In this document: piece by piece, positions 1 to 8,799 of the stretch
How positions within the stretch are numbered: position 1 is the first letter of the stretch
How the letters are laid out: every line of letters begins with the position of its first letter
Origin: Acidimicrobiales bacterium
GTDB lineage: Bacteria; Actinomycetota; Acidimicrobiia; Acidimicrobiales; JAUJNH01
Direction: 5' to 3'
DNA length: 64,000 bases
Assembly: GCA_030448245.1 (NCBI GenBank)
Contig: JAUJNH010000003.1
Span: forward strand, 278,479-342,478
Translations under genes and position numbers: made by a program
Notes under the pieces: generated by a model
Told to the model about the DNA's origin: nothing
The model's input: the letters and a program-made list of their open reading frames with translations, nothing else
Databases searched by the model: none

Positions 1-220
1 GCAGCGCCACCTCCCGCAGCGTCAGCTCCTCGACCCGGCGGTACAGCTCGTCGACCACGATGTCCTTCTGCACCACGGCTCGCCCCGCCTCCCGGTCACC
101 GGAGAGCAGGGCGTCGGTGGCCGCGGCGAGGCCTTCGGTGACCAGGGCGAACAGCTGGGTGACGTGCCCGTCGATCTCGTCGAGGCTCTGGTGGAAGGCG
201 ATGCGCAGCTCGGTCGTCAC
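1..220 (-). CDS. PhoU-like protein, N-terminal part
   Basis: The last ~73 codons visible on the minus strand start at a GTG (220-218) and run off the left edge of the window. The helical sequence begins TTELRIAFHQSLDEIDGHV and continues with LFALVTEG and VVQKDIVVDELYRRVEE, the pattern of the first PhoU repeat: an acidic three-helix bundle that binds metal and regulates phosphate uptake or PhoR signalling. The GTG overlaps the stop of the upstream FN3 membrane protein gene (GTGA), so the two are probably translationally coupled. Seeing only the N-terminus, I cannot tell a true PhoU from a PhoU-domain protein of other function. Confidence 0.75.
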   Translation of the reverse strand, partial: MTTELRIAFHQSLDEIDGHVTQLFALVTEGLAAATDALLSGDREAGRAVVQKDIVVDELYRRVEELTLREVAL

Positions 221-2180
221 ACCAGCGCCTCGACGTCGGCCTGGTCGTTCGGGGCCGGCCCGGGCGTGTCGGCTCGCACCGACGGGAGCGGCCGGAGGAC
301 GATCACCGGGTGGGGCTTGGCCGCCGGTGGTTCCGGCGGCACTTCGTCGGCGAGCGGGGCGACCGCCTCCACGGGCGGCGCCAGGTCGGGGACCTCCCCT
401 GACTCCACCGCCGCCGGCGCCGGCGCCGGCGCCGGCTCGGTTGGCGGCGCCACCTCGTCGGCTGACGCCGGCGACGCGACCGCGTCCGCGGGAAGGTCGA
501 CCTCCGGCGCCTCCACCGGAACCGCCACGCCCGAGGACAACGGCTCCCACCAGACCTGCGAAGACCCCTCACCCGCCGACGCCCCTGATCGACCGCGTCC
601 ACGGGAAGGTCGACCTCCGGCGCCTCCGCCGCAGGCGCAATCTCCGGGCCCTCCACCGGAACCGCCACCTCGGGCGCCTCCCGCAACCACGCCGCCGCCG
701 GCGGCATCGGCTCCGGCAGAGGCGGCTCCCCCTCGTCGGCGGAAGCCGACCACCCGACCGCCTCGTCCGGGCGTGGCACCCCCTCCGCCTCGACCCGAGG
801 CACCACGTCCGGCGCCTCCTTCAGCGACTCCATCACCGGGAGCGAAGGCTCGGGCGAAGCCTGCCGCTCCCCCTCGTCCGCCCAGGCCGTCGAGGGGGCC
901 GCCTCCGGAAGCGCCACCTCCGGCGCCTCCCCCAGCGACTCCGTCAGCGGGGGCGGAGGCTCCGGCGAGGCCCGCCGCTCCCCAGCAACCGCCGACGCCG
1001 CGCCCACCGCCTCCACCGGAAGGCCAGCCTCCGTCGCCTCCTCGTCCGGCTGCAGCGCCTGCCTCCGCAGCCAGAGGAAGTGGGCTGCGACGACGGCGCT
1101 CAGCAGCCCGGTAGCGACGTAGGCCAGCGCCGGCACTCCTCTGCGACCCGTGCCACCACCCCCGCCGACGGCTGGCTGATCGCCGCTCTCTTCGACCAGC
1201 TGGACCTGACCCTCCTCCCCGTCCGCCCACGGAGGCAGCGTGAACGGGCTGGCCTCATCTCCGGCCGGGGCCTCGGTCAGGTCGACGGGGTTGCCCGGGT
1301 CCGCTACCCCGGCTCTCGGGGCCGCTGCTCGGCCTGACCTGGCAGGGGTGACAGGGGTGGATGCGGTGGTGAGCGGGCCGGCGGCTGCGGTGCCAGGCGT
1401 GGGCCCACCCGTGGCTGGTTGGGTGGCGGGCCCCGCCGGTCCGGGCGTGGCCGGCGCGGGCACGTCGAGCGGTGCGGCCACCACCCAGACCGAGAGCGGC
1501 GAGCTGGACTGCGGGTTGATCCCGTTCCGGGCCGAGCTGACGGCGTAGGTGACGGTGGCGGCACCGGCCGGCAGGGAGGTGTCGGTCCAGCTGAGCGCGT
1601 CACGTGGCACCCGCGCCATCGGCTCGAAGGCACCACGCCCGACCCTGCGGATCACGCCGTAGTGGAGGGTGTCCGGGTCAGGGCTCCGCTCCCAGGTGAC
1701 GACCGCCGTGCGGGGCCCCGCCTCGAAGCGCGAGCGGACGTTGACGGGAGGTTGCGCCGGCACGTTGACCGCGAAGGTCACTTCGTCTTCCATCCTCGGC
1801 TCTCCGGGGCCACCGTCGCATCCCGCCTCGGAAGGGACGTCGTCGATGGCCACGACCTGAGCCGTGTAGGTGCCGTTGTGGGACAGCCCTGCGAGCGGCA
1901 CGCTGTAGCGCCCCGGCTCGGTGAGCTTCGCCTCGACCGGGGTGGCTTCGGGACGCCCCGGCCCGCTCAGGTACACCTCGAGCCTCGGGGCCGCCTCCGT
2001 CGTGACGAACGACCCTGTGAGCTCGATGCTGGTCGTTTCGACGACCCGGGGCTGCGGGGGATCGATGGTCAACGAGCAGACGGAGGCGGACGCGGGCCCC
2101 GCGCCAGGTCCGGCCCAGGCACCGCTCGCGGCAACGAGCGCGCATGCACCGACAATGGCGCGGACCCGCGCCGAGGTCAC
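217..2180 (-). CDS. Membrane-anchored FN3-domain protein with repetitive acidic Pro-rich tail (frame broken at 582-585)
   Basis: GTG start at 2180, overlapping the sortase stop by 4 bp. An N-terminal signal peptide (VGACALVAASGAWA) is followed by Ig/FN3-like extracytoplasmic domains (a WERSPDPDTLHYGV strand typical of FN3), a Pro/Thr/Ala linker, a transmembrane helix near residues 350-370 (ALAYVATGLLSAVVAAHFL) and a ~265-residue tail of degenerate repeats (APEVDLPVDAV, EGERQASPEP). The frame shifts at a C4 run (582-585). One added base joins PVDAVDQG to ASAGEGSSQV and gives 654 residues. No LPXTG motif is visible, so it is not an obvious sortase substrate. Its position after the sortase suggests a surface role in the Tad/sortase operon. 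Function unknown. Confidence 0.7.
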
Positions 2181-2836
2181 CCTGATCCCGCCTTGCCAGC
2201 GACCTTCCGGGCGCGGATGATCAGGCGCTCCTTGGCCGAACCCTTCGGGTGGCAGGTGGTCAGGGTCAGCTCGGCCTTCGAGGGGTCCTCGTCGATCACC
2301 CGGAGGTCGTTCGGCGCCACCACCCACGACGCCGCCATCCCCGCAGGGCTGCGGAAGGGCGCAGGCGCCTTTTCCACCTCGTAGTCGCAGCGGCCGATCG
2401 GGGTCTCCAGGGTGATGGTGTCACCGGGGCGCAGCTGGTCGATGTTGGCGAAGGGCTTGCCGTAGGTGGTGCGGTGCCCGGCGATGGACATGTTGCCGTT
2501 CTCGCAGGGCATGGCGGTCGTGGCGTAGTGGCCGGCACCGGCCCGCAGCGCTGTCTCGGTGGTGCCCTCGACGACGACCGTGTCGACGCCGAGCGCCGGG
2601 ATCTTGATCCTGGTCAGCGCATCGCCGACCCCGACCTTGCGGTCCCGAAAGGCCTGCTGCAGGCGGGGGCTGGCCAGCTCGGTGTCCAGCCGGCCCTGGA
2701 GCCGGTCGTGCTGGAAGTTGGTGTAGACCGGGTAGCCGAGGAAGGCGGCGGCGCCCACCAGGAGCAGGGCCGACAGGACCGAGAGGCCCCTCCTGGCACT
2801 TGGGTGTGAGCGCAGGAAGCGGATCAGGCCATCCAC
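2177..2836 (-). CDS. Class E sortase
   Basis: 219 residues with a GTG start. It has a short cytoplasmic N-terminus, one transmembrane helix (about residues 18-36, GLSVLSALLLVGAAAFLGY) and an extracytoplasmic sortase barrel. All three catalytic residues are visible: His in MSIAGHRTTYG, Cys in LTLTTCHPKG, and Arg in KERLIIRARK. The TLTTC-HP context and single N-terminal anchor fit class E sortases of high-GC Gram-positives, which cleave LPXTG/LAXTG-like signals and attach proteins to peptidoglycan or assemble pili. It lies 80 bp after the TadE gene and overlaps the FN3 protein gene by 4 bp, so it belongs to the Tad-like surface operon. No classical sorting-signal substrate is obvious in the window. 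Confidence 0.9.
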   Translation of the reverse strand: MDGLIRFLRSHPSARRGLSVLSALLLVGAAAFLGYPVYTNFQHDRLQGRLDTELASPRLQQAFRDRKVGVGDALTRIKIPALGVDTVVVEGTTETALRAGAGHYATTAMPCENGNMSIAGHRTTYGKPFANIDQLRPGDTITLETPIGRCDYEVEKAPAPFRSPAGMAASWVVAPNDLRVIDEDPSKAELTLTTCHPKGSAKERLIIRARKVAGKAGSG

Positions 2837-2916
2837 GGCGTGTGTTCTCCTTCGTCGGCACGCCCGGCGTCAACCGGACCCCCAGAGGCTACCGGTGGCC
2901 GACGAGAACCTGAGCG

Positions 2917-3354
2917 TCAGCGCTCCTCGACGGCCATGGTGGCCGCGCTGGCCAGCTCGACGTCGGGCAGGATCCCGCCCACCAGCGGCACCTCGGTGGC
3001 CGCCCGGTGGCGGACCGTGACGCGCGCCAACGGGGGCCGTCCGGCGAGCCGGTCCACACTCACCGTCGTCCGCCCCGGCACCAGCCGCCCTCCCAGCGCG
3101 GCGCGACGGGCAGCGGCCGGATCAGGATCGACGGTCGCCCGGCGGGCCCCTTCCCGGGCCGCCTGCACCACCGCCACCTGGTCGGCCACGACCAGTCCGG
3201 CCTGCACCACCACGAGCAGCAGGACGGCGACGACAGGCAGGCACAGCGCCAGCTCGACGCTGGCCTGCCCACGTTCCCCGCCATGGCTCGCCGGCCCGCT
3301 CGCGGTGCTCGCGCTGGTCGACCGGGTGGTGAGCAGGTGGTGGCTGGACGGCAC
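2917..3354 (-). CDS. TadE-family pseudopilin
   Basis: I choose the GTG at 3354 (145 residues), 7 bp after the stop of the Flp-like gene and preceded by GAAGAGG. An N-terminal leader ends in GERGQASVELALCL, the TadE/prepilin signature (Gly, then Glu at +5 of a hydrophobic helix), followed by LPVVAVLLLVVVQAGLVV. The helix ends in DQVAVVQAAREGARRA, also typical of TadE. The protein is a minor pilin-like component of the tight-adherence secretion system, inserted in the membrane and processed by a prepilin peptidase (none in this window). It sits between DUF4244 and the sortase as in other actinobacterial tad loci. Confidence 0.85.
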   Translation of the reverse strand: MPSSHHLLTTRSTSASTASGPASHGGERGQASVELALCLPVVAVLLLVVVQAGLVVADQVAVVQAAREGARRATVDPDPAAARRAALGGRLVPGRTTVSVDRLAGRPPLARVTVRHRAATEVPLVGGILPDVELASAATMAVEER

Positions 3355-3361
3355 GGCCTCT

Positions 3362-3544
3362 TCAGACCTTGCGCTTGATGCTGGCCAGGACGGCGTCGAG
3401 GAGTGAGCCCATGGCGCCGGTGCGGGTGGCCCAGGCAACCAGGAGGAGGGCGACGGCGGCGGCGCCCAGGAGGACCAGGGCGTACTCGGTGGTGGCCTGG
3501 CCACGCTGGCTGCGCAGCCAGCGGTGCGCGAGGAGGAGGGACAT
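3362..3544 (-). CDS. DUF4244 / Flp-like pilin subunit
   Basis: 60 residues starting at ATG 3544. The sequence MSLLLAHRWLRSQRGQATT is followed by EYALVLLGAAAVALLLVAWA: a basic leader, a processing site after Gly, Glu at +5 and a long hydrophobic helix, i.e. a type IVb (Flp) prepilin. In mycobacterial-type loci the DUF4244 protein occupies this exact position after TadC and before TadE and is the likely major pilin. The short hydrophilic C-terminus (LLDAVLASIKRKV) is normal for the family. It is co-transcribed with tadC upstream (24 bp gap) and tadE downstream. Confidence 0.88.
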   Translation of the reverse strand: MSLLLAHRWLRSQRGQATTEYALVLLGAAAVALLLVAWATRTGAMGSLLDAVLASIKRKV

Positions 3545-3568
3545 GGTGGACGCCTTTCGGTTGGGGGC

Positions 3569-4408
3569 TCAGGCCCGCAGGTCTCGGAGGGCCCCCACGG
3601 CGAGGGGGGCGATGGTCAGCAGGCCGAGGGCCGGCAGCGTGCAGGTGACGAGGGGGAAGAGCAGGAGGATCGGGACCCGACGGGCCCGCTCCTCGGCCCG
3701 GTGCCGCCTGGCCGTGCGCGCCTCGGTGGCCAACCGGTCGAGGCTGGGCCCGAGCGCGGTGCCGTGGCGGGCCGCGTCGGCGAGAGCGGCCAGCAGCGGG
3801 CGGACGCTGTCGCCCGCGCGGCCAAGGGTGGACGGCACCTCGTCCAGCACGTCCGGCAGGCGCCGGCCGTCCCTGGCCGCGGCGACGGCAGCCGCTCCCA
3901 GGGCGGCAGCCAGCGCACCGCGGCCACGGCGCCCGACCGCGGTTACGGCGAGCGACGCGGTCAGACCGGCGGCCACCCCCAGCCCGAGGAGGTCGATGAC
4001 CTCGGGCAGCTCGTCGAGGACGGCTCGCTCGGCCGCACCCCGGTCGCGGCCCCGCCTGGCCCGGAGGACCAGCGCCGGCAGGGCACCGAGGAGCAGGCCC
4101 AGCGGCCAGGCCGCCGGCAGGACGACCACCGCGACGCCGCCGACCACGAGTCCGGCGCCCAGCGCGCCCGGGTCGGCTGGCACCGGCACCGGGCGGCCAA
4201 GTGCCTGGGCTGCACCGCGAGCCGCGCCCGACCCGAGGCGGCGAAGCAGGCTCGAGCACCCGGCGCTGGCCCGCCCGGGCTTGGCGGGGATCGAGCGGCC
4301 GCGAGGCGGCCGACCGGCGTCTGCGGTCCCGCCCGTCGGCGGAAAGCCGAAGCCGGTGAAGCCCGCGACCAGCATCGCCCAGGCCACGGCGACAGCGGTC
4401 TGCTTCAT
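3569..4408 (-). CDS. tadC: TadC-like type II secretion F-domain protein
   Basis: 279 residues, ATG start overlapping the tadB stop (ATGA). Hydrophobic N-terminal segments (about residues 5-25 and 82-115) are followed by the T2SSF cytoplasmic helical domain (ELPEVIDLLGLGVAAGLTA, RPLLAALADAARHGTALG) and a C-terminal membrane helix (PILLLFPLVTCTLPALGLL). TadC and TadB form the inner-membrane platform on which TadA drives pilin extrusion. Family and position leave little doubt, although substrate and pilus type are inferred from context only. Confidence 0.88.
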   Translation of the reverse strand: MKQTAVAVAWAMLVAGFTGFGFPPTGGTADAGRPPRGRSIPAKPGRASAGCSSLLRRLGSGAARGAAQALGRPVPVPADPGALGAGLVVGGVAVVVLPAAWPLGLLLGALPALVLRARRGRDRGAAERAVLDELPEVIDLLGLGVAAGLTASLAVTAVGRRGRGALAAALGAAAVAAARDGRRLPDVLDEVPSTLGRAGDSVRPLLAALADAARHGTALGPSLDRLATEARTARRHRAEERARRVPILLLFPLVTCTLPALGLLTIAPLAVGALRDLRA

Positions 4409-5254
4409 GCCGCCCCCGCCCGGGTGATCCGGGCCATCCAGGCCGCACCGGCGGCGTCGAGGCCCAGCCCGATCGCCAGGCAGGCCTGGCCCAGTGGAGA
4501 GCGGAGCAGCACCTCCGCCGTCCGCGGGTCACCAGCTGCCGCGAGGGCTGCAAAGGCCAGCGGCGCCAGGGTCAGCACGACAGCCGAGAGGCGGGCCTGG
4601 GTGGCCAGCGCCCGCACCTCACCCGCAACCGCCTGACGTTGGCGGAGCGTGAGCGCGACGCCGTCCAGCGCTCTCGATCCGCCGCCTCCAACCTCGCTGG
4701 CCAGGGTCAGGGCGGCCGCGGCGAGGCGAACGCCTGGGAGCGGACGCTCGGCCGCCCACCCGTCGAGGGCGGTGACGAGACCTGCCTCGGCCGCACGGTT
4801 GGCCACCAGCGCCAGGTCGGAGGCGATCGTCGGAGCCGACCCCGACGCGGCGGCCGCGAGGGCCACCGGCAGCGAGGCGCCGGCCCGGAGGCCTCGGGCC
4901 GTGGCCTCGAGCACCGGAGGCAGCCCGGCCTCGACGGCCGCCGCAGCCCGGCCCCGCCGGGCCCCGAGCAGCAGCCACGGCCCGCCGCTGGCGACGCCCA
5001 GACCGAGCAGGGCGGTCACCGGGCCGCCCCCGAGCCAGCCGAGCACCACGGCCGCCGTCGCCACGCCGGCCCACGCGCCAGCCCAGTGGCCGGGACGCCC
5101 GGGCATCGCGGCATCCTCGAGCCTGACTCGGAGCCACAACGGTCCTCGGGCCGCCGGCGCCCGGCTGACGAGGGCAGCCGCCCGAGCCCGCGCCGGTGCG
5201 GCCCGGCGCCGCCACCGCCGCCCAGGCGGTGGCGGCGGCCAGCGCGCCGGCCAT
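4405..5254 (-). CDS. tadB: TadB-like type II secretion F-domain protein (probable 1-base insertion near 5205)
   Basis: The body (VLEATARGLRAGASLPVALA, ALTLASEVGGGGSRALDGVA, TAEVLLRSPLGQACLAIGLG) is a T2SSF platform protein paired with tadC. The reading frame that holds the domain has no good start. An ATG at 5254 with GGAG four bases upstream encodes a plausible first helix (MAGALAAATAWAAVAA) in another frame. Removing one base near 5200-5212 joins it to RAAPARARAAALVSRAP and gives 282 residues, the usual TadB size. Without that correction the start would be the TTG at 5139 or the ATG at 5106. The 157 bp between this gene and tadA shows no other feature. Confidence 0.75.
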
Positions 5255-5411
5255 CAGGCTCCGCACCGCGCCTCCGCTCCGATCCTGCGACGACACACCA
5301 CACGCCCGCCCTGCAGGCACCGCGTGCCCCGATGGATCAGCCCGGCCCCGGCTGCCTCCGGCCCGGGGCACGAGGACGTGGCACCGCCTGTGCGGGCTGG
5401 GCGCCTCGTCG

Positions 5412-6424
5412 TCATGCTGCGGCCGTCGGCACGGCGCGGCGAGCGCCTCGGCGGGCGCCGGCCAGGATCCGTCGGCCGTCGGCCAGCAGGCGGACGGGCA
5501 CCGAGTCGGCGTCGGCCGTGGCGGCGCCGACCTCGGCCACGGCCGTGACCCGGCGGGCACCGTCGGCGCCTCGAGCCACGTGGACGACGGCGTCGACGGC
5601 AGCCGCGAGCTGGGCCCGGACCGCGCCCAGGGGAGGCCGACGCCGGCCAGCAGGACCAGGGTCTCGAGCCGGCGCAGGGCGTCGGCCGGACCGTTGGCGT
5701 GCACGGTGGCCAGACAGCCGGCGTGGCCGGTGTTGAGGGCCTGGAGCAGGTCGAGGGCTTCGCCGCCCCGGACCTCGCCGACGATCAGCCGGTCGGGCCG
5801 CAGGCGCAGGGCGCTGCGCACGAGGTCGCGCAGAGCCACCTCACCGATGCCTTCGGCGTTGGGCGGGCGGGCCTCGAGGCGCACGACGTGGGGCTGGGGG
5901 AGCCGCAGCTCGGCCGCGTCCTCGACCGTCACGACCCGCTCACCGGCCGGGGCGCACCCGGCGAGTGCGTTGAGCAGCGTCGTCTTGCCGGCGCCGGTGC
6001 CGCCGGCCACCACCAGGTTCCAGCCTGCGGTGACGGCGTCGGCCAGCAGCTCGGCGACGGGCTCGGCGCACCAGGCGGCGAGCGGCAGCGGCCGCACCGA
6101 GAAGCGGCGGACCGCCAGGCAGGGCCCGTCGACCGACACCGGCGCGACCACGGCGTGGACGCGCGACCCGTCCGGCAGGCGGGCGTCGACGACGGGGCTC
6201 GACCGGTCGACCCGAAGGCCGAGGGGCGTCACGATCCGCTCGATCAGCAGCTCGACCTCGGACCGACTCAGCCGCCGCCCGGTGGCCACCAGCGCACCCT
6301 GCCGCTCGACCCACACGGACCCGTCCCCGTTCACCAGCAGGTCGGTGACCGCCGGATCCCCCGCCACCCCGCTGAGCGGCCCGAGATCAACCGGCCCCGG
6401 AACAGCATCCGCAGCCAGCGTCAT
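5412..6424 (-). CDS. tadA: TadA/CpaF-family secretion ATPase (frame broken at 5630-5633)
   Basis: ATG start at 6424 preceded by GAGGG. The order is: N-terminal domain (GDPAVTDLLVNGDGSVWVE), a conserved Arg-rich segment (LAVRRFSVRPL), Walker A GGTGAGKTTLLNAL, Asp box ERVVTVEDAAELRL, and Walker B/His box LRPDRLIVGEVRGGEALD with NTGHAGCLATVHANG. This cytoplasmic hexameric ATPase energises Tad pilus assembly. After LVLLAGVGLP the frame shifts at a G4 run (plus-strand 5630-5633). One added base continues as LGAVRAQLAAAVDAVVHVA, the normal CpaF C-terminus, to TGA at 5412, giving 337 residues. Confidence 0.88.
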
Positions 6425-6431
6425 GCCGCCC

Positions 6432-7228
6432 TCACGCTCCACCGCCGCGGACCGAGCGCCCGCCCGAAGGCCCACGAGGCGCGGCCGACCTGTCCCCCGA
6501 CGACGGCCCGCAGCCGGCTCCGCCGGCGAGGAGCCTGAAGCCGCCCCGAGGGCGCTCCACCGTCGGAGGCGGGTCGGCCGGGAGGAGCCGTGGCCCGCCC
6601 CGCGCGCGCCGCAGGGCACGGGCGAGTCCCCGGGGGAGGGTGGTGCCGAGGAGGCCGGCGTCGGCGCGGCGTGCCACGGCTGGGTCCCACGGCACGACGG
6701 CCACGACGGGTACGCCCAACGCGGCCTCGACGTCGGCCGGGCCAAGGGCCCGCTCGGGCTCTTCGACCAGCACCACCCCACTCGGCCGAAGCGGTGCCGC
6801 CACGGCCCGGCGCAGCGCCAGGAAGCAGGGCCGGAGGACCAGCAGTGGCGCGCTGGCTGCCATGGCCAGGTCGACGGCCACACCGCCCCGGGTCCCGCTG
6901 CCGATCAGGCCCGCGTCCACGACCACAGCACCGCGCCCGGCCAGCGCCGCCGCCAGCGGCGGGCCGGTCTCGGCGGCCAGGTCGCCAGCCCCCTGGGCAC
7001 GAGGCGGAGCCCGTGACCGGCCGCGACCTCGATCAGCTCCAGGCGGTCGCCCGCGACCCACTGGGTCAGGCCGACCGCAGGGTCAGGCAGGCCCAGCGCA
7101 GCCGGCAGGTCGCCGCCCAGGTCGACCAGCAGGGCCGAGCCGGCCTCGGCGGCCAGCAAGGTGGCCAAGGCGGCAGCCACGACGGTGGTGCCGCTTCCAC
7201 CCTTCGACGACCAGCAGGTGACGAGCAT
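6432..7228 (-). CDS. CpaE/Ssd-like ParA-type ATPase (frame broken at 6989-6993)
   Basis: ATG start at 7228. A P-loop of deviant form (WSSKGGSGTTVVAAALA), then LLVDLGGDLPAALG and, after a frame change, AVVVDAGLIGSGTRGGVAVD and SGVVLVEEPERALGP. Restoring one base in the C5 run at 6989-6993 joins LRLVPRG to AGDLAAETG and gives 265 residues, somewhat short. Ssd/CpaE proteins sit upstream of tadA in actinobacteria and place the pilus/septum machinery. The Walker A Thr-Thr replaces Lys-Thr/Ser after GSG, so ATP hydrolysis may be altered. Divergent from the HAD phosphatase gene, as in mycobacteria. Confidence 0.8.
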
Positions 7229-7306
7229 GGCGCTCCCCGGAGCAGGGGCGTCGAAGCCTCAAGAAGAGCCGTGACGCAACGAGACGCTGCACGGGGAGGT
7301 GAACAG

Positions 7307-8193
7307 ATGCGAAACTACCTCTCGGGCTTGAAGAGGTCAACCCCTAACCTCGTCGCGGTGGAGGCGGCCTTCTTCGACCTCGACAAGACGGTCATCGCCA
7401 GCGCGCCGATGGTGGCCTTCGGGCGGCGGTTCTACGACGCCGGCCTGATCTCCCGGCGCACCATCCTGCGCGGCCTGTGGGGCCAGCTCGTCTACCTCCA
7501 CCTGGGCGCCAGCGAGGAGAAGCTCACCCGCATGCGCGAGTCGGTCCTGGCCCTGAGCCGCGGCTGGGACCAGGGCAACATCAGCGCCATCGTCGAGGAC
7601 TCGCTGACCTCGGTGGTCGAGCCCATCATCTACGCCGAGGCCCTCGAGCTGATGGCCGAGCACCGCAGGAAGGCCGACTGATCGTCATCGTCTCGGCGTC
7701 ACCGGAGGAGATCGTCGCCCCGATCGGTCGCCTGCTCGACGCCGACGACGTCGTGGCCAGCCGGGCCGAGATCGACGGCGAGGGGCGCTACACCGGCAAC
7801 GTCGCCTTCTACGCCTACGGGCCGTTCAAGGTCGACGCCATGATCGACCTGGCCGCCGAGCGTGGCATCGACCTGGCAGCGTCGTGGGCCTACTCGGACT
7901 CGTACACCGACCTCCCGATGCTCGAGGCCGTGGGCCACCCCGTAGCCGTCAACCCCGACCGGCCGTTGGCCAAGGCGGCGCGAGAGCGGGGGTTCGAGGT
8001 TCGCACCTTCGTGCGGCCCGTGCGGCTGCGGGACCGCCTGCCCGCCCACACCGGCCAGGCCACGGGCGTCGTCGCCGGCGTGGCCGCCCTCAGCGTGGGT
8101 GCCGGGCTGTGGTGGCGTTCGGCCCGCCGGCTCAGCTCACTCGCAGCTTCTTCGCCGCCAGGGCGCCCAGGGCGACGAGCATGGCCAGGATGA
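7307..8193 (+). CDS. HAD superfamily subfamily IB phosphatase, SerB-like (frame broken near 7680)
   Basis: ATG at 7307 with a strong ribosome site (GGGGAGGTGA, 7293-7302). HAD motif I is AFFDLDKTVIA; motif II (SASPEE) and motif III/IV (AYSDSYTDLPML) are in the second half. The frame ends at TGA 7679 after AEHRRKAD. Adding one base there continues as LIVIVSASPEEIVAPIG, giving 295 residues with a C-terminal membrane helix (VVAGVAALSVGAGLWW). Membrane-anchored HAD-IB proteins of this type lie divergently next to ssd-tadA in mycobacteria. Substrate unknown (phosphoserine-like or lipid phosphate). The true C-terminus is uncertain because the last 20 codons overlap a possible small antisense gene. 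Confidence 0.8.
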
Positions 8194-8206
8194 GGAGCTT
8201 CTTCAC
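8132..8206 (-). CDS. Possible 24-residue membrane peptide
   Basis: GTG at 8206 followed by a Lys-Lys, hydrophobic, Lys-Lys-Leu-Arg layout (KKLLILAMLVALGALAAKK) and a TGA stop. It looks like the tiny single-helix proteins (DLW-39-like) that occur in actinobacteria, but lacks a clear ribosome site and overlaps the 3' end of the HAD gene on the other strand. It may be chance. Confidence 0.3.
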   Translation of the reverse strand: MKKLLILAMLVALGALAAKKLRVS

Positions 8207-8263
8207 GAGGAGCCGAGGGTAGCCGGTGCCCACAGGCCGGTCGGGGCCCCTACGATCCGGAGC

Positions 8264-8356
8264 GGAGGTGTCCGAGTACCTGGTGGGCTCCGCCGCCTTC
8301 AACGCGGTCGGGGCAGGCGATCCCTGCCCGGCGGGTTCGATTCCCGTCCACCTCCG
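8264..8356 (+). tRNA. selC: tRNA-Sec (anticodon TCA)
   Basis: Class II tRNA with a 7-bp acceptor stem GGAGGTG/CACCTCC and discriminator G. The extended D arm contains CCTGGTGGG. The anticodon loop is CTTCAAC (anticodon TCA) on a CCGC/GCGG stem. A long variable arm GGGCAGG/CCTGCCC is followed by the T arm CGGGTTCGATTCCCG. CCA is not encoded. The start GGAGGTGTCCGAG and end TCCACCTCCG match the actinobacterial selC pattern. The anticodon excludes tRNA-Ser, the other class II tRNA with this 5' end. It implies that the genome decodes UGA as selenocysteine. SelA, SelB and SelD are not in the window. Confidence 0.92.
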
Positions 8357-8799
8357 CAATGCCTCGGGGGAGGGCCAAAGCCCTCCCCCGAACCCCCCTC
8401 CGGCGCCCTCGCCGCGGCACGCAGCTGTCGGGCGGGCGAAGCCCGCCCTCAAGCGGCTCAGACGCCGTGCCGCGCAAGCCTCGGGGGGAGGGCCAAAGCC
8501 CCCCCCCCCCCCCCCCCGAACCCCCTCCGGCGCAGCGTCCGCGGCACTTGAGCTGTCGGGCGGGCGGAGCCCGCCCTCAAGCGGCTCAGACGCCGCGCCG
8601 CTCGAGCCCCTACGCGAACATGCGGCCGGGGTGGAGCCCAAGACGGGTGGCGGCCTCCTGACCCGGAGCGAGTTCTCTGTCTGAGCGAAGGGCAGGGGGC
8701 CGCCGCCCGTCCGCCGCGGCGGCCTGACCCGGAGCGAGTTCTCTGTCTGAGCGGAAACCGGGGGGCCGCGCCATCCGCCGCGGGGTGAAAGCGGTCGGC
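8357..8799. repeat. Gene-free repeat region after selC: tandem ~117-bp repeat with C19 tract, and a 30-bp direct repeat
   Basis: This gene-free stretch holds two layers of repeats. Two imperfect copies of a ~117-130 bp unit start at 8361 and 8478. Each contains a GGGGGAGGGCCAAAGCCC hairpin-like head, a CCCCCTCCGGCG block, GTCGGGCGGGC/GCCCGCCC and CAAGCGGCTCAGACGCCG. The second copy carries an uninterrupted run of about 19 C (8499-8517). Further on, the 30-mer beginning CTGACCCGGAGCGAG occurs twice, identically, at 8658-8687 and 8724-8753. The hairpins could terminate selC transcription. I see no coding potential. Confidence 0.8.

Noticed and set aside
303..2384. Long open frames on the plus strand across 60-2384 and other antisense frames
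   Set aside because: High-GC shadow frames: Arg/Pro/Gly-rich with no domains, opposite to well-supported genes.
5412..6883. A 754-codon frame fusing TadA with the region of tadB
   Set aside because: It exists only because a one-base deletion removes the TadA stop; the C-terminal half has no protein character.
7640..7700. In-frame TGA (7679) in the HAD phosphatase as a second selenocysteine codon
   Set aside because: The frame after the TGA is not family-like; the HAD sequence continues in another frame after one base, so it is a frameshift.
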